A DNA stretch of 64,000 nt, taken from Effusibacillus dendaii. GTDB lineage: Bacteria > Bacillota > Bacilli > Tumebacillales > Effusibacillaceae. The DNA lies in NCBI RefSeq assembly GCF_015097055.1, contig NZ_AP023366.1, positions 3,065,001 to 3,129,000 of the forward strand, in the 5' to 3' direction. The notes under the pieces are model-generated. The model saw only the letters and a program-made list of their open reading frames with translations. It did no database searches and had not been told where the DNA came from. Every line of letters starts with the position of its first letter. Position 1 is the stretch's first letter. Of this stretch, positions 1 through 7,705 are shown one piece after another. Position numbers and translations under genes: made by a program.

Positions 1-104
1 CTTTCAGGGGAAGATGTGATCAGATTTGCATGGGCGAATGCCGAAGAAGGAAACAAGCAAAGCAACAGCCCCAGACTTATTAGCCAAAGCGAGAACCGTT
101 TCAT
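1..104 (-). CDS. CopC/YobA-like copper-resistance protein, N-terminal part only
   Basis: The frame runs off the left edge of the window, so only 34 codons are visible. They begin MKRFSLWLISLGLL and form a clear Sec signal peptide with an Ala-Phe-Ala cleavage site. The next residues are His-Ala-Asn-Leu, then Ser-Ser-Pro-Glu. A mature protein that starts with His-Ala and soon has Ser-Ser-Pro is typical of the CopC domain, in which the N-terminal His binds copper. The ATG is preceded by AAAGGAG at a good distance. The full protein may be a CopC domain alone or CopC fused to a CopD-like membrane part. That cannot be told from this fragment. Confidence 0.6.
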   Translation of the reverse strand, partial: MKRFSLWLISLGLLLCLFPSSAFAHANLITSSPE

Positions 105-230
105 GGTGGTCTCCTTTTTGATGTAATCACCACATTTAATCTATCAGGTGCCGAACAAGATTTGAATGACCCACCCGGGCTATTTTTGGTCGATAGTCTG
201 TGATAATGTAGAAACAGGGGGGGCTGGTAC

Positions 231-1031
231 ATGACCTACAGACAAACCAAGTGGTTGATCATCCTTGTTCCTATGCTGACGATAGAATTATGGGAATTTA
301 TCAGACACGCTTATTTATATCCATATATGTCCATGCGAATGGGAAACTGGCTGTCGGCCATCATTGTTTTGGCTGTTACTCTCATGCTGACCGTCGGGCT
401 GTTTAAGAGAATGGAAAATCTGCAGGAGGAACTGAATCGGGAACGAGCCGAAAAAGCGATTTTGGTCGAGCGGGAAAGAATCGCACGTGAACTGCATGAT
501 GGCATCGCCCAATCCCTTTTCCTGGTATCGGTAAAATTGCATAAGTTGGAGGAATCTTCTCTTGCAGAATCGGAGCCGTTTCAAAGCCTTAAGAAGACGA
601 TTCGCCGTGTCTATGACGATGTCAGACAAGCGATAGCCAATTTGCGAGTTCCTCCCCTCACAGATTCTGCACAATGGAGCCATTCGATTCAATCCTTGAT
701 ACAAAATTTCGAGAACGACACAAGCTTGTCAGTGTCTCTCGATTGGGATTTTGAAAGAGATATGTTAACTCCGAAAGAAAAAGTGGAAATGACCGCATGT
801 CTGCGGGAAGCCTTGATGAACATACGGAAACACGCAAATGCCAGCCGGGTATGGATTCGGTTTTCCAATGATGGGTTGGGGTGGCGTCTGCTGGTGGAAG
901 ATGATGGGGGCGGAATCAGTGAGGATCCGTTTGCGAATCCTTCTTGCTATGGGCTTCGCATGATGAGAGAGCGGGCGGACGAACCAATCGCGAAATTGCA
1001 GAAGAGCTATTTATATCGGAAAATACGGTAA
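231..1031 (+). pseudogene. NarL/LiaS-type sensor histidine kinase, C-terminus lost
   Basis: The protein has two N-terminal membrane segments, a short coiled region and a HisKA_3 phosphoacceptor box (RERIARELHDGIAQS, phospho-His near residue 89). A HATPase region follows with the N box (LREALMNIRKHANAS) and the first G box (EDDGGGI). After YGLRMMRERAD, near residue 249, the frame turns into unrelated residues and stops. The last ATP-lid and G-box segment found in this family is missing. The start is supported by a G-rich Shine-Dalgarno site in the preceding 18 bases. A response-regulator remnant in another frame begins at this point, so a deletion has joined a kinase gene to the tail of its partner regulator. 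Kinase activity is unlikely. Confidence 0.85.
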
Positions 1032-1132
1032 AAAACCACCTGAAAAACATTCTGCACAAGCTGCACCTTGAAAACCGGGTGCAATTAACCAGTTATGCAT
1101 ATGAACAGGGTTGGATTCAATCGAAAGAGTAA
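974..1132 (+). pseudogene. NarL/LuxR-type response regulator, C-terminal HTH remnant
   Basis: This is the DNA-binding tail of a NarL-family response regulator: GGRTNREIAEELFISENTV continues into the recognition helix and ends KLHLENRVQLTSYAYEQGW. The receiver domain and the first part of the GerE/LuxR helix-turn-helix are missing. The fragment lies in a different frame from the kinase, directly after the kinase GLRMMRERA motif, and has no start codon or ribosome site of its own. It is the downstream half of a kinase-regulator pair collapsed by one deletion with its junction near 970-980. Confidence 0.8.
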
Positions 1133-1204
1133 TCAAAGAGCTTCCTCTCCACAAGATCTTTCAGCTTATGGAGAAGCGGCATTGATTTGTATGAAAGTCT
1201 TTAT

Positions 1205-1459
1205 TTAGCGTCCGCGTGGATGGTTGCGGGCGGTTGCGGCAAAGGTCTGTTCATCGTCGAGCAATCCGCAAACGCCGCACTGCACGCGGCGCAGACTTCC
1301 TTTATACGGGATATGAAGCGGATCGATACTGGCCGCATCCAACAGTTCAACGGTGTTGCCTGTATCGGGATCCAATTTTACATATTGCGGAACTTGTTCG
1401 ATCACGGCGAATTTTGTGCGATTCGTCCGGCAAGCGGGACAAAGGTAAGGAGTAGCCAT
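1205..1459 (-). CDS. Small zinc-ribbon-like protein
   Basis: The 84-residue protein begins MATPYLCPACRTNRTKF and carries two CxxC pairs (CPAC near residue 7 and CGVC near residue 64), as expected for a small zinc ribbon. A strong AAAGGAGG site precedes the ATG at 1459. It is transcribed divergently from the HAD hydrolase, with only about 70 bases between the two starts, so promoters probably overlap there. I do not recognise a named family beyond conserved small zinc-ribbon proteins. The function is unknown. Confidence 0.65.
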   Translation of the reverse strand: MATPYLCPACRTNRTKFAVIEQVPQYVKLDPDTGNTVELLDAASIDPLHIPYKGSLRRVQCGVCGLLDDEQTFAATARNHPRGR

Positions 1460-1528
1460 ACTATCAATCCTCCTTTTATCAGTATGTCCAAAATTGCCGA
1501 ATACTACATACACAAAGGAGAGATTAAA

Positions 1529-2245
1529 ATGGCGCAGCCGCAAGTGAAAGCATTAATCTTTGATACGTTTGGAACGTTGGTCGATTACCGTACGACCATC
1601 ATTCGGGAAGGGGCCGCATGGAATCAAAAAAAGGGCTGGACTGTCGATTGGGCAAAATTTGCCGATGAGTGGCGCGGTCAGTATCGGCCGAATATGGACA
1701 AGGTGATGCGAGGCGAGCTGCCGTGGATGAACATTGATCAGTTGCACCGGATGGCGTTGGAGGAACTGCTGCCCAAATACGGGATCAACGATCTTTCGGA
1801 AGCCGAAAAAACGGAATTGAATACCATTTGGCATCGTCTGCTGCCATGGGGCGACACGGTTATGGGCCTTACGTATCTCGGCATGCGGTATACAATTGCC
1901 CCCTTGTCAAACGGAAACGTTGCCTTGCTAAGCAACATGGCCAAACATGCGAGGTTGCCGTGGGATTTGATACTATCAGCAGAACTGGCGAAAGCGTACA
2001 AGCCGGACCCCCGTGTCTATCAAACGGCGGTTAATCTGCTTGGCCTGCAGCCTGAACAGGTAATGATGGTCGCAGCACATCAAGAGGACCTGCTTGGCGC
2101 ACAAAAAGTCGGCCTTAAAACCGCCTTTATCTTGCGTCCGCTCGAATTTGGCTGGTCAGCGATTCCTGATCTGACGCCCGACCCTTCTTTTGACGTAGTG
2201 GCCAATGACATAGTCGATTTGGCGAGACAGCTAGACTGTTGTTGA
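1529..2245 (+). CDS. HAD-superfamily hydrolase, haloacid dehalogenase type II-like
   Basis: The 238-residue protein has the HAD motifs in order: nucleophile Asp in LIFDTFGTLVD (motif I, residues 7-17), Ser in PLSNGN (motif II), Lys in LAKAYKPDPRVY (motif III), and a motif IV region VAAHQEDLLGAQKVGLKTA. The order and size fit (S)-2-haloacid dehalogenase type II proteins, which hydrolyse a C-halogen or phosphate bond in the cytoplasm. The start at 1529 is chosen because AAAGGAG sits 8 bases upstream. The frame stays open further 5' but that part overlaps the divergent zinc-ribbon gene. Motif IV reads AAHQED, where many dehalogenases have SxxxxD, so the substrate is uncertain. Confidence 0.75.
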   Translation: MAQPQVKALIFDTFGTLVDYRTTIIREGAAWNQKKGWTVDWAKFADEWRGQYRPNMDKVMRGELPWMNIDQLHRMALEELLPKYGINDLSEAEKTELNTIWHRLLPWGDTVMGLTYLGMRYTIAPLSNGNVALLSNMAKHARLPWDLILSAELAKAYKPDPRVYQTAVNLLGLQPEQVMMVAAHQEDLLGAQKVGLKTAFILRPLEFGWSAIPDLTPDPSFDVVANDIVDLARQLDCC

Positions 2246-2372
2246 ACAAAATGGCCCATTCATCCGTATAATCCGCTGCTGTGGGTTGCGAATCGATGCA
2301 TGTGATATGGACGCCAGGCTGCTTGAAATCATGGAACGAATGGACCGCGAAAAGTGAAACGATTTTATGAAG

Positions 2373-2428
2373 AAGGGGCTGCCCCGCAAGCGGATAAAAC
2401 CAAACCACTTAACGGAGCAGCCCTTTTT
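2373..2428 (+). terminator. Rho-independent terminator after the HAD gene
   Basis: Arms AAGGGGCTGC and GCAGCCCTT are separated by about 35 bases. The right arm is followed directly by a run of T. It lies between the convergent HAD and ThiF genes. The 2246-2372 stretch before it shows no gene. Confidence 0.6.
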
Positions 2429-2433
2429 ATATG

Positions 2434-3192
2434 TTATTCAAATTGCAACTGATAGGAATCAGGCACTAACGTCGGTGGTCTCCGCCCGAGCAAGTGCAGG
2501 ATCAATTGGGAAACCAGAATCCCAGGACCTAAAGCTTGTCCTACGCTGATCGTCGGAATCGATTTTTCCTCCAGCCACCCCATGATTTTTTCAGGCGTCG
2601 CATAATTCGGCAGGTTATTGGTATAACCGGAAGCCGGGAAGGTTTTTCCCTGCAGTTCTTCAATCGGGAGATCGACAGGAATTCCCACGTACTCCTCAAG
2701 CGTTGTTTTATGCGGTGAAAACGTCAACACAGATGTCCCAAACCCCAATGCTACAGCAGTTGTGACGAACAACTCTTTCTCCCTTGCAGCCCGATGCAAA
2801 GCAACCGCATCCGGAAATGAAAAATAATCAATGGCGTCAATCACATAATCGCTGCCTTCCACAAAATCGGCCACGTTCTGCGGGTTTACCCCCTCTGTAT
2901 AAGAATCGATTCTCAACTCAGGGTTAATCGAGAGCAGATGGTTTCGTAACGCATCGACTTTATTCATGCCCACCGTTTGATAGGTTGCTGCACATTGCCG
3001 GTTAATGTTCGATACATCAAACACATCAGGATCTGCCAGTTTTAAACTTCCGACCCCTATTCTGGCAAGCAGTTCTGCCGAAAATCCGCCAATGCATCCG
3101 CAGCCTGCAATCGCAATGGTGGTATTTTGCAGTTTTTCGACTTCCTCTTCCGACAAAATCCCGATGTTCCGCTTGAACTGCTCTTTAATCAT
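2434..3192 (-). CDS. ThiF/HesA/MoeB-family E1-like adenylyltransferase
   Basis: The 252-residue protein has the nucleotide-binding glycine motif GCGCIGG (residues 30-36), the Asp of LADPDVFDVSN, and the NINRQ segment of E1-like adenylating enzymes. These enzymes adenylate the C-terminus of a ubiquitin-like protein or a small carboxylate. I see no zinc-binding Cys pairs near the C-terminus and no obvious catalytic-Cys loop as in ThiF/MoeB. The ATG overlaps the stop of the upstream acyltransferase gene (ATGA), with AAGGAGATGG as ribosome site inside that gene, so the two are translationally coupled. The genetic context points to adenylation linked to an acyl-amino-acid-like product rather than thiamin or molybdopterin synthesis. 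That is inference. Confidence 0.8.
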   Translation of the reverse strand: MIKEQFKRNIGILSEEEVEKLQNTTIAIAGCGCIGGFSAELLARIGVGSLKLADPDVFDVSNINRQCAATYQTVGMNKVDALRNHLLSINPELRIDSYTEGVNPQNVADFVEGSDYVIDAIDYFSFPDAVALHRAAREKELFVTTAVALGFGTSVLTFSPHKTTLEEYVGIPVDLPIEELQGKTFPASGYTNNLPNYATPEKIMGWLEEKSIPTISVGQALGPGILVSQLILHLLGRRPPTLVPDSYQLQFE

Positions 3193-3791
3193 TTTACCAT
3201 CTCCTTGTAGTTCGATTCAGATGTCATAAATTGGTATAAGGAAGGACGATATTGTTTAACACTTTCATGCAGTTCCGGAAAATATAAATAGCAGGGAATG
3301 GATACAGAACCCAGGTATGTTTTCGGGACGCCAATCACCTTAAATGGAAAGTGGAAAACGCGCGTTAAATATTTATGGACCCTCTCATCCACACAACAGA
3401 CCCAGTGAGTAATTCCAAAATGCTCCGAATAACGAAAAGCGGCTCGGATCAGCCCCAATCCCACATCATGTTGGGGGATTTTGGCGAAAGCGCTGATTTC
3501 GGCGTATTGGCTTCGATCCAGTTTCGACAGTTTCAGTCTTTCAATATCAAATATTTCAAAGTGCTGCAGCGTGGGCAGTTCATTCAACTCTTTTCGAATA
3601 AGTCGGATTACGCCAACAACATTCGAATTTTCTTTTGTCTGTGCGACAAAATACGTTGACTCTTTCTCGTAGGGATCAACCTCATCCCTTTTGAAAAAGC
3701 CAACCTCCCGGTATCTTTCAAAATGCAGTTTGATTGCCTTGTCACGCAGCTCCCCAGTGGCGTGACTAAATACATAGTTTTGGTTTTCCAT
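3189..3791 (-). CDS. FeeM/LuxI-like N-acyltransferase (GNAT fold)
   Basis: The 200-residue protein resembles N-acyl-amino-acid synthases (FeeM) and the LuxI-like acyltransferases. It has an N-terminal RYREVGFF region, a central YFVAQ...VVGVIRLIRK strand pair, the acidic EISAFAKIP segment followed by GLGLIRAAFRYSEHFG (expected acyl-donor/helix region), and a C-terminal beta part. Such enzymes join an acyl chain from acyl-ACP or acyl-CoA to an amino acid or similar amine. It is the first gene of a two-gene operon with the ThiF protein and diverges from an HD-GYP phosphodiesterase across a 142-bp gap. Substrate and product are unknown. A general GNAT acetyltransferase remains possible. Confidence 0.65.
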   Translation of the reverse strand: MENQNYVFSHATGELRDKAIKLHFERYREVGFFKRDEVDPYEKESTYFVAQTKENSNVVGVIRLIRKELNELPTLQHFEIFDIERLKLSKLDRSQYAEISAFAKIPQHDVGLGLIRAAFRYSEHFGITHWVCCVDERVHKYLTRVFHFPFKVIGVPKTYLGSVSIPCYLYFPELHESVKQYRPSLYQFMTSESNYKEMVK

Positions 3792-3933
3792 TTCTCCTAC
3801 CTACCCCTTGTGTTGAATTTTGTAGCATTTCTAAATATAAAGGAGAGAAGATAGGAAATTTGCTGAAAGTTGTCGAAGAGATTATAGAGAAAGAACTATT
3901 TATAGGTACTAAACAATGTTTAAAAGGTGAGAT

Positions 3934-5133
3934 ATGACAGAAGAGAAGAATCGACTTTTAGCGAATTGTTATAGAGAACATTGGGATTTAATAAGTTCCA
4001 GGGTGTTAAAGATTATATTGGGTTACTTACTTATAAGCATCGGCTGGAATATAGTTTTTCACATTTATTCATTGCCATATTCCCGGGCTCAGTTAAGCGC
4101 TTTACTGGTTTGCCTGGCAGTTTCAGTTGTTCTTTATGGACTTCATAAATATGAAAAACCGGCTCCAAAAACAATGCGGCATTTCGTCGTAGGTCTGTGT
4201 ATTTTTATTATGTTCTTATTATATTTTTGTTCGGGGTTCAGCGAATCCTGGAGTTATTTTTTTCTGGTTCCGTTAGCTGCCGCTTTATACGGGGATCGGT
4301 ACTTTACATTTCTGTACTCGGGAGTTGGATTGGCATGTTTAACGTTTCTCAGCGTCAAATTCCCAATGCCAGTATCATCCGATTCGATTGATGTAGCCAA
4401 CCGTATTTTGCTGTATTTTATTTTAGCTACCTACAGTTACTTGTTATTTAAAACTCTTTTCGAAAACTATAACAAACAGGTAACGGTGGTTACAGAAGCG
4501 CTGGAAACCACGATTGAACAAGTGGTGGCCAGTTTTATTGTGGCCATTGAAGCAAAAGATCAATATACGTTCGGACATAGTGAGCGGGTAAGCCTCTATG
4601 CGGTGGAAATGGCAAAGACACTGCGGGAATATGAAGATGATAACAAATTAAAAACGCTTCGACTGAGCGGTTTAATGCATGATGTCGGGAAAATCAATAT
4701 TCCGGAATCCATACTTACCAAACCGGATAAGTTAACACCGGAAGAATATGAACTGATCAAGACGCATACGGTGGTCGGGGCTCGAATGGTAGAGAAGATC
4801 ACCGGGTTGGGGCCGCTTAAGAACGGGGTGTTGTATCACCATGAACGTTGGGATGGCAGGGGGTATCCGGCGGAACTGCAAGGGGAAGAAATTCCTTTGG
4901 ATGCCCGCATACTTGCCATTGCAGATGCCTTTGATGCCATGACCTCTTCAAGAGCTTACCGGGATGCTTTGTCCTTTCACGAAGCGTTTAATCGGTTAAA
5001 AGAGGCAAGGGGGACGCAGTTTGATCCGAAACTGATCGATTGTTTGGAATCGGTTCGCTTTCAATGGCTTCAGATCTACAATGAATCGCAGTTTTCTTTG
5101 GATGATTTAGAGAAACTTACGGATTTCTTATAA
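3934..5133 (+). CDS. Membrane HD-GYP domain cyclic-di-GMP phosphodiesterase
   Basis: The 399-residue protein has about five or six hydrophobic membrane segments in residues 20-185, without a recognised sensor signature. A short linker leads to a complete HD-GYP domain (about 205-375). Key motifs are present: the first His in TFGHSERV, the HD pair in LMHDVGKI, the HH of LYHHERWDGRGYP (the GYP motif itself) and ADAFDAMTSSRAYRDA. HD-GYP proteins hydrolyse c-di-GMP to GMP. AAAGGTGAG precedes the ATG. It is divergent from the acyltransferase/ThiF operon, so the membrane part could sense a small lipid-like signal made by those enzymes. The link is inference only. Confidence 0.9.
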   Translation: MTEEKNRLLANCYREHWDLISSRVLKIILGYLLISIGWNIVFHIYSLPYSRAQLSALLVCLAVSVVLYGLHKYEKPAPKTMRHFVVGLCIFIMFLLYFCSGFSESWSYFFLVPLAAALYGDRYFTFLYSGVGLACLTFLSVKFPMPVSSDSIDVANRILLYFILATYSYLLFKTLFENYNKQVTVVTEALETTIEQVVASFIVAIEAKDQYTFGHSERVSLYAVEMAKTLREYEDDNKLKTLRLSGLMHDVGKINIPESILTKPDKLTPEEYELIKTHTVVGARMVEKITGLGPLKNGVLYHHERWDGRGYPAELQGEEIPLDARILAIADAFDAMTSSRAYRDALSFHEAFNRLKEARGTQFDPKLIDCLESVRFQWLQIYNESQFSLDDLEKLTDFL

Positions 5134-5309
5134 AATAGGCATTCGTTGAAAAAGGCTGTTTCTTTGAGCAGCTTCACCTGCTTTAGGAGACAGTTTTTAT
5201 GTTTGTTCAAATCGAAGTTCAGGACATCGAGAGCGGCCAATTTTGACGGATAGATTTTTTGGAGAGGAAGTGTCATAGTAGGAGAAACTGCTTTGGGGGA
5301 AGGAATGGA

Positions 5310-5582
5310 ATGGATCATTGGAGAGAATTCCTGTTGCTTGTGTGGAATGGGTATGCTCTGCTTCTGATGGGGTACGACAAACGGCAGGCGAAACACAAGA
5401 GTCGCCGGGTGCCTGAGAATCGCCTGTTTGCGATTGCGGCGGTTGGGGGCGCAGTGGGAATCTGGATCGGAATGTATGGGTTTCGTCATAAAACGAAGCA
5501 TCCATCTTTCGTATTCGGGATTCCGCTTTTGGTTATCCTCAATCTGTTCGTATGGGTCTATCTGTTGCGTTTTTTACGATGA
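5310..5582 (+). CDS. DUF1294 small membrane protein
   Basis: The 90-residue protein begins MDHWREFLLLVWNGYALLL and has the DUF1294 pattern: membrane segment, GYDKRQAKHKSRRVPE turn, FAIAAVGGAVGIWIGMYGFRHKTKHPSF, then a last membrane helix. The VPE...GG..G...G..FRHKT.H..F consensus is plain. The ATG at 5310 is chosen because GGGGGAAGGA lies just upstream. The frame is open further 5' without a ribosome site. Function is unknown for this family. The 5134-5309 stretch before it holds an imperfect hairpin ending in T-rich sequence (about 5145-5200), probably the terminator of the HD-GYP gene. Confidence 0.8.
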   Translation: MDHWREFLLLVWNGYALLLMGYDKRQAKHKSRRVPENRLFAIAAVGGAVGIWIGMYGFRHKTKHPSFVFGIPLLVILNLFVWVYLLRFLR

Positions 5583-5643
5583 TTTTGACATGAAAATAAC
5601 AGTCTCTTCGAAATGTTAATGAATGAAAAGCAGTGGTAAAATA

Positions 5644-5670
5644 TTGTCAAATCGTGCAAGAATTTATAGA
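5644..5670 (+). promoter_or_regulatory. Candidate promoter of the nitroreductase gene
   Basis: TTGTCA (5644-5649) and TATAGA (5665-5670) resemble sigma-A boxes. The 15-base spacer is two short of ideal, so this is tentative. Confidence 0.35.
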
Positions 5671-5692
5671 CGATGTGTTTGTATCTTTAAAC

Positions 5693-5704
5693 GGGGGGGG
5701 GGGG
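5693..5704 (+). repeat. Run of twelve G acting as the ribosome-binding site
   Basis: Twelve consecutive G residues end eight bases before the nitroreductase ATG at 5713. No other Shine-Dalgarno-like sequence is present, so the tract itself must pair with the 16S tail. Homopolymers of this length tend to slip during replication. Confidence 0.8.
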
Positions 5705-5712
5705 TTTTGCGT

Positions 5713-6249
5713 ATGAATATATTTGAGGCGGTTCGAAACAGACGTGAAATCACGAGTTTCGAAGAAAAAAAGATTTCCTTCGATATATTGGAAAAATTGC
5801 TGGATGTTGCCTATTTGTCACCTGCGGGAAATAACCTTCCTTCCAGAGAGTTTCTGTTAATCACCGGGCGGGACGCGTTGGATCATCTGTCGAAAACGAC
5901 CCCTTATGTATCCTGGCTAACTGGTGCTCAGGCTGCTATTGTCGTCACAGGATTGCCAGAAGTGAGCAAATATTGGATACAGGATGCCTCGATCGCATGT
6001 GGGTATATCTGGCTTGCAGCGGTAGAACTGGGACTGGGTGCGGCATTTGGGGCGGTTCATCATACGCAGGATGCGGAGGAATCAGAGCGGAGAGAGACAT
6101 TTGTGCGCAGCGCTCTATCTATTCCGGATGATCGGCGCATTTTGGCTATCCTCGGGTTCGGCTATTCCAAGCAAAATCCGGTGCCAAAGCAAATGTATCC
6201 GCGAGAAACCGTTGTGTTTTACGATAAATTTGGCAAAACAAACCCGTAA
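5713..6249 (+). CDS. Nitroreductase-family FMN oxidoreductase
   Basis: The 178-residue protein begins MNIFEAVRNRREITSFEEK, the usual N-terminus of the nitroreductase fold (RRS/RRE FMN-phosphate contact). It continues with LSPAGNNLPSREFLLITG, DASIACGYIWLAAVELGLGAAFG, and a C-terminal ILGFGYSKQNPVPKQ. Members reduce nitro compounds, quinones or enones with NAD(P)H. The start is set by family alignment: the frame continues upstream through the G tract, but those residues are not family-like. It is expressed from its own unit, facing a small minus-strand gene across a terminator. Substrate is not predictable. Confidence 0.8.
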   Translation: MNIFEAVRNRREITSFEEKKISFDILEKLLDVAYLSPAGNNLPSREFLLITGRDALDHLSKTTPYVSWLTGAQAAIVVTGLPEVSKYWIQDASIACGYIWLAAVELGLGAAFGAVHHTQDAEESERRETFVRSALSIPDDRRILAILGFGYSKQNPVPKQMYPRETVVFYDKFGKTNP

Positions 6250-6289
6250 TGGTTGGAAGAGGATCGCACGACACTACCGGTATAATTGG

Positions 6290-6322
6290 AAAAAAGCGGC
6301 CAACCGTCTTTCGGTTGACCGT
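6290..6322 (-). terminator. Terminator of the Arg-rich small gene
   Basis: On the minus strand GGTCAACCG and CGGTTGGCC form a stem around AAAGA and are followed by GC and six T. It lies just downstream of the minus-strand gene at 6341-6535. Confidence 0.75.
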
Positions 6323-6340
6323 GGCGGGAAGTGTTCTCGA

Positions 6341-6535
6341 TTAGCGAGGAGCTGTACGATGCAGGTTGCGCAACGCTCTGCCAATAAACACAAGAGCATC
6401 GCCCATCTCTGCTTCGGCAGCTTCAACTCCAGTACGGGTCCGAAGAAACCGTCTTGCTTCTCGAAGTTCTCTGATGGCTCTTCTAAGATTGCGACGTGCA
6501 CGCCGTCTGCGGGCTGCATTCCGTTCTGTTGCCAT
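6341..6535 (-). CDS. Small arginine-rich protein of unknown function
   Basis: The 64-residue protein begins MATERNAARRRRARRNLRR and is about one quarter arginine, with alanine- and glutamate-rich amphipathic helix pattern to the end. It has a strong G-rich ribosome site (GGGGGGTGA) and its own terminator, which favours a real gene over a shadow frame. It could bind nucleic acid or an acidic surface. I do not recognise the family. The neighbouring stretch 6536-6900 shows no gene I can support. Confidence 0.5.
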   Translation of the reverse strand: MATERNAARRRRARRNLRRAIRELREARRFLRTRTGVEAAEAEMGDALVFIGRALRNLHRTAPR

Positions 6536-6903
6536 TCCTGTTCACCCCCCGAGCGCTGTATTCAAACCGCGATCGTTTTTGACCAGCGGTTTACTCCAGT
6601 AAATGTCGGTTTGCGCGCTATTGAACCGGGCGTATTAAGGATTTCGGCAGGAAAAACGGATAAATCCGCATTTGTTATCAAGGGTAAAGACGATTGGCGC
6701 CGTCTACCTAACTGATGGAGCTGGCGGATATTTTTCGATGGGTGGAGCTTAATGAGAAATGACGAAAAAAAGAGATACCATAAGAATATAAGTGATAAAT
6801 AATCTTTTTATATTTATTTGAAGTCTATTTTGAGTCATTTTTATGAAAAACACATGTCGCAAAAATCTTAAAATCCAAGTATTATCGTACCAACAATTCA
6901 ATC

Positions 6904-7025
6904 TAGCCTAATCTTGTTTTACAGCAAGAGCGGAGGAACCAATCAAGTGGGGTTAATCCTGATTGATCAGGAGGGATGAGATACACTTCTCTGCCATCCT
7001 ACCCGTCAGCTAACTTCGTCGGCTA
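6904..7025 (+). promoter_or_regulatory. c-di-AMP riboswitch (ydaO/yuaA class)
   Basis: The conserved ydaO blocks appear in order: AGCGGAGGAACCAA, GTGGGGTTAATCC, the central GGAGGGATGAG, then CTACCCGTCAGCTAACTTCG. P1 can form between TAGCC (6904-6908) and GGCTA (7021-7025). It lies ahead of a DUF2294 gene and kimA. B. subtilis kimA (formerly ydaO) carries this riboswitch, which turns expression off when c-di-AMP is high. Confidence 0.88.
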
Positions 7026-7040
7026 AAGCAGGGAAGGTCC

Positions 7041-7077
7041 AAAAGACCTATCCAGTATTCGTTGTGATGGTCTTTTT
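7041..7077 (+). terminator. Riboswitch expression platform terminator
   Basis: AAAAGACC (7041-7048) pairs with GGTCTTTT (7069-7076), which ends in the T run. An alternative hairpin AGGTC/GACCT (7035-7049) uses the same left arm, so two exclusive folds exist, as expected of a transcriptional riboswitch. Confidence 0.8.
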
Positions 7078-7118
7078 TGTTTTGTGCAAGTAACACCGCT
7101 CGGAAAGAGGTTTAGATT

Positions 7119-7502
7119 TTGGCGCAAACTACAAAAAACAGGCTGGAAGCAGAAATTAGTGAATCCTACATTAAACTTCAAAGGGAAATTTTGGGGCGGG
7201 GTCCGCAGGAAACAAAGACATACATCATTCGAGACATGGTGATTGTTCGAATGAAAGGTGTGTTGACACATGAAGAAACCCATCTTGTACAGTCGGAAAA
7301 AGGGAAACAGCTTGTCAAGGCGATGCGCAGGATCTTGCGGGAACAATACAGTCAGGATACGGAAGGAATCATCTCACGCATTACGGGGTGTCAGGTTATC
7401 TCCAGCCATAGTGACGTAAGCACGAAAATTGGCGAGCAAGTGGAATTGTTTATTTTAGATTTGGATCTGGAAAAGAAGTTGAAGGAAAAAACTGAACAGT
7501 GA
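7119..7502 (+). CDS. DUF2294 domain protein
   Basis: The 127-residue protein matches DUF2294 in pattern: an N-terminal helix EAEISESYIKLQREILGRGPQ, then YIIRDMVIVRMKGVLTHEE, a lysine-rich middle (SEKGKQLVKAMRRILRE) and a C-terminal VISSHSDVSTKIGEQVELFILD. Function is not established. The start is TTG at 7119, with AAAGAGG eight bases upstream. The first gene after the c-di-AMP riboswitch, it is followed 200 bp later by kimA, so it probably belongs to the potassium/c-di-AMP response. No membrane segment is visible, so the protein is cytoplasmic. Confidence 0.8.
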   Translation: MAQTTKNRLEAEISESYIKLQREILGRGPQETKTYIIRDMVIVRMKGVLTHEETHLVQSEKGKQLVKAMRRILREQYSQDTEGIISRITGCQVISSHSDVSTKIGEQVELFILDLDLEKKLKEKTEQ

Positions 7503-7556
7503 CCATGTCAGGAAGACGGAATACAGGGACCCCCGAAGCGGGATCCGGGTATTTTG

Positions 7557-7638
7557 TAAGCCTGCGGGCTCGTGGAAGGTTTCGATGTGTCATGTGACAT
7601 GTAGGAATCGTGCGAGAAACCGCAGGCTTATGTTTTTT
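7557..7638 (+). terminator. Long-stem terminator or attenuator before kimA
   Basis: TAAGCCTGCGG (7557-7567) and CCGCAGGCTTA (7620-7630) are perfectly complementary over 11 bp, followed by TGTTTTTT. The 52-base loop holds further short inverted repeats. It could end the DUF2294 message or attenuate read-through into kimA. Confidence 0.7.
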
Positions 7639-7705
7639 CGGAAATGATAGCAGTCGATTTTGGGGAATCCTATCGAAAGACAGAGCCTACGGGAGGCACA
7701 GAACT

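Noticed and set aside
1187..1528. N-terminal extension of the HAD hydrolase
   Set aside because: It is the antisense of the zinc-ribbon gene. The true start at 1529 has a good ribosome site and begins the HAD fold.
3189..3791. True homoserine-lactone synthase (LuxI)
   Set aside because: Similarity is only at fold level, the conserved N-terminal residues of LuxI are not all visible, and no LuxR-type receptor is adjacent. A broader FeeM/LuxI-like label is used.
6038..6715. Long plus-strand frame overlapping the nitroreductase end and the Arg-rich gene
   Set aside because: No ribosome site at its start, residues resemble no family, and it runs opposite to a gene with its own ribosome site and terminator.
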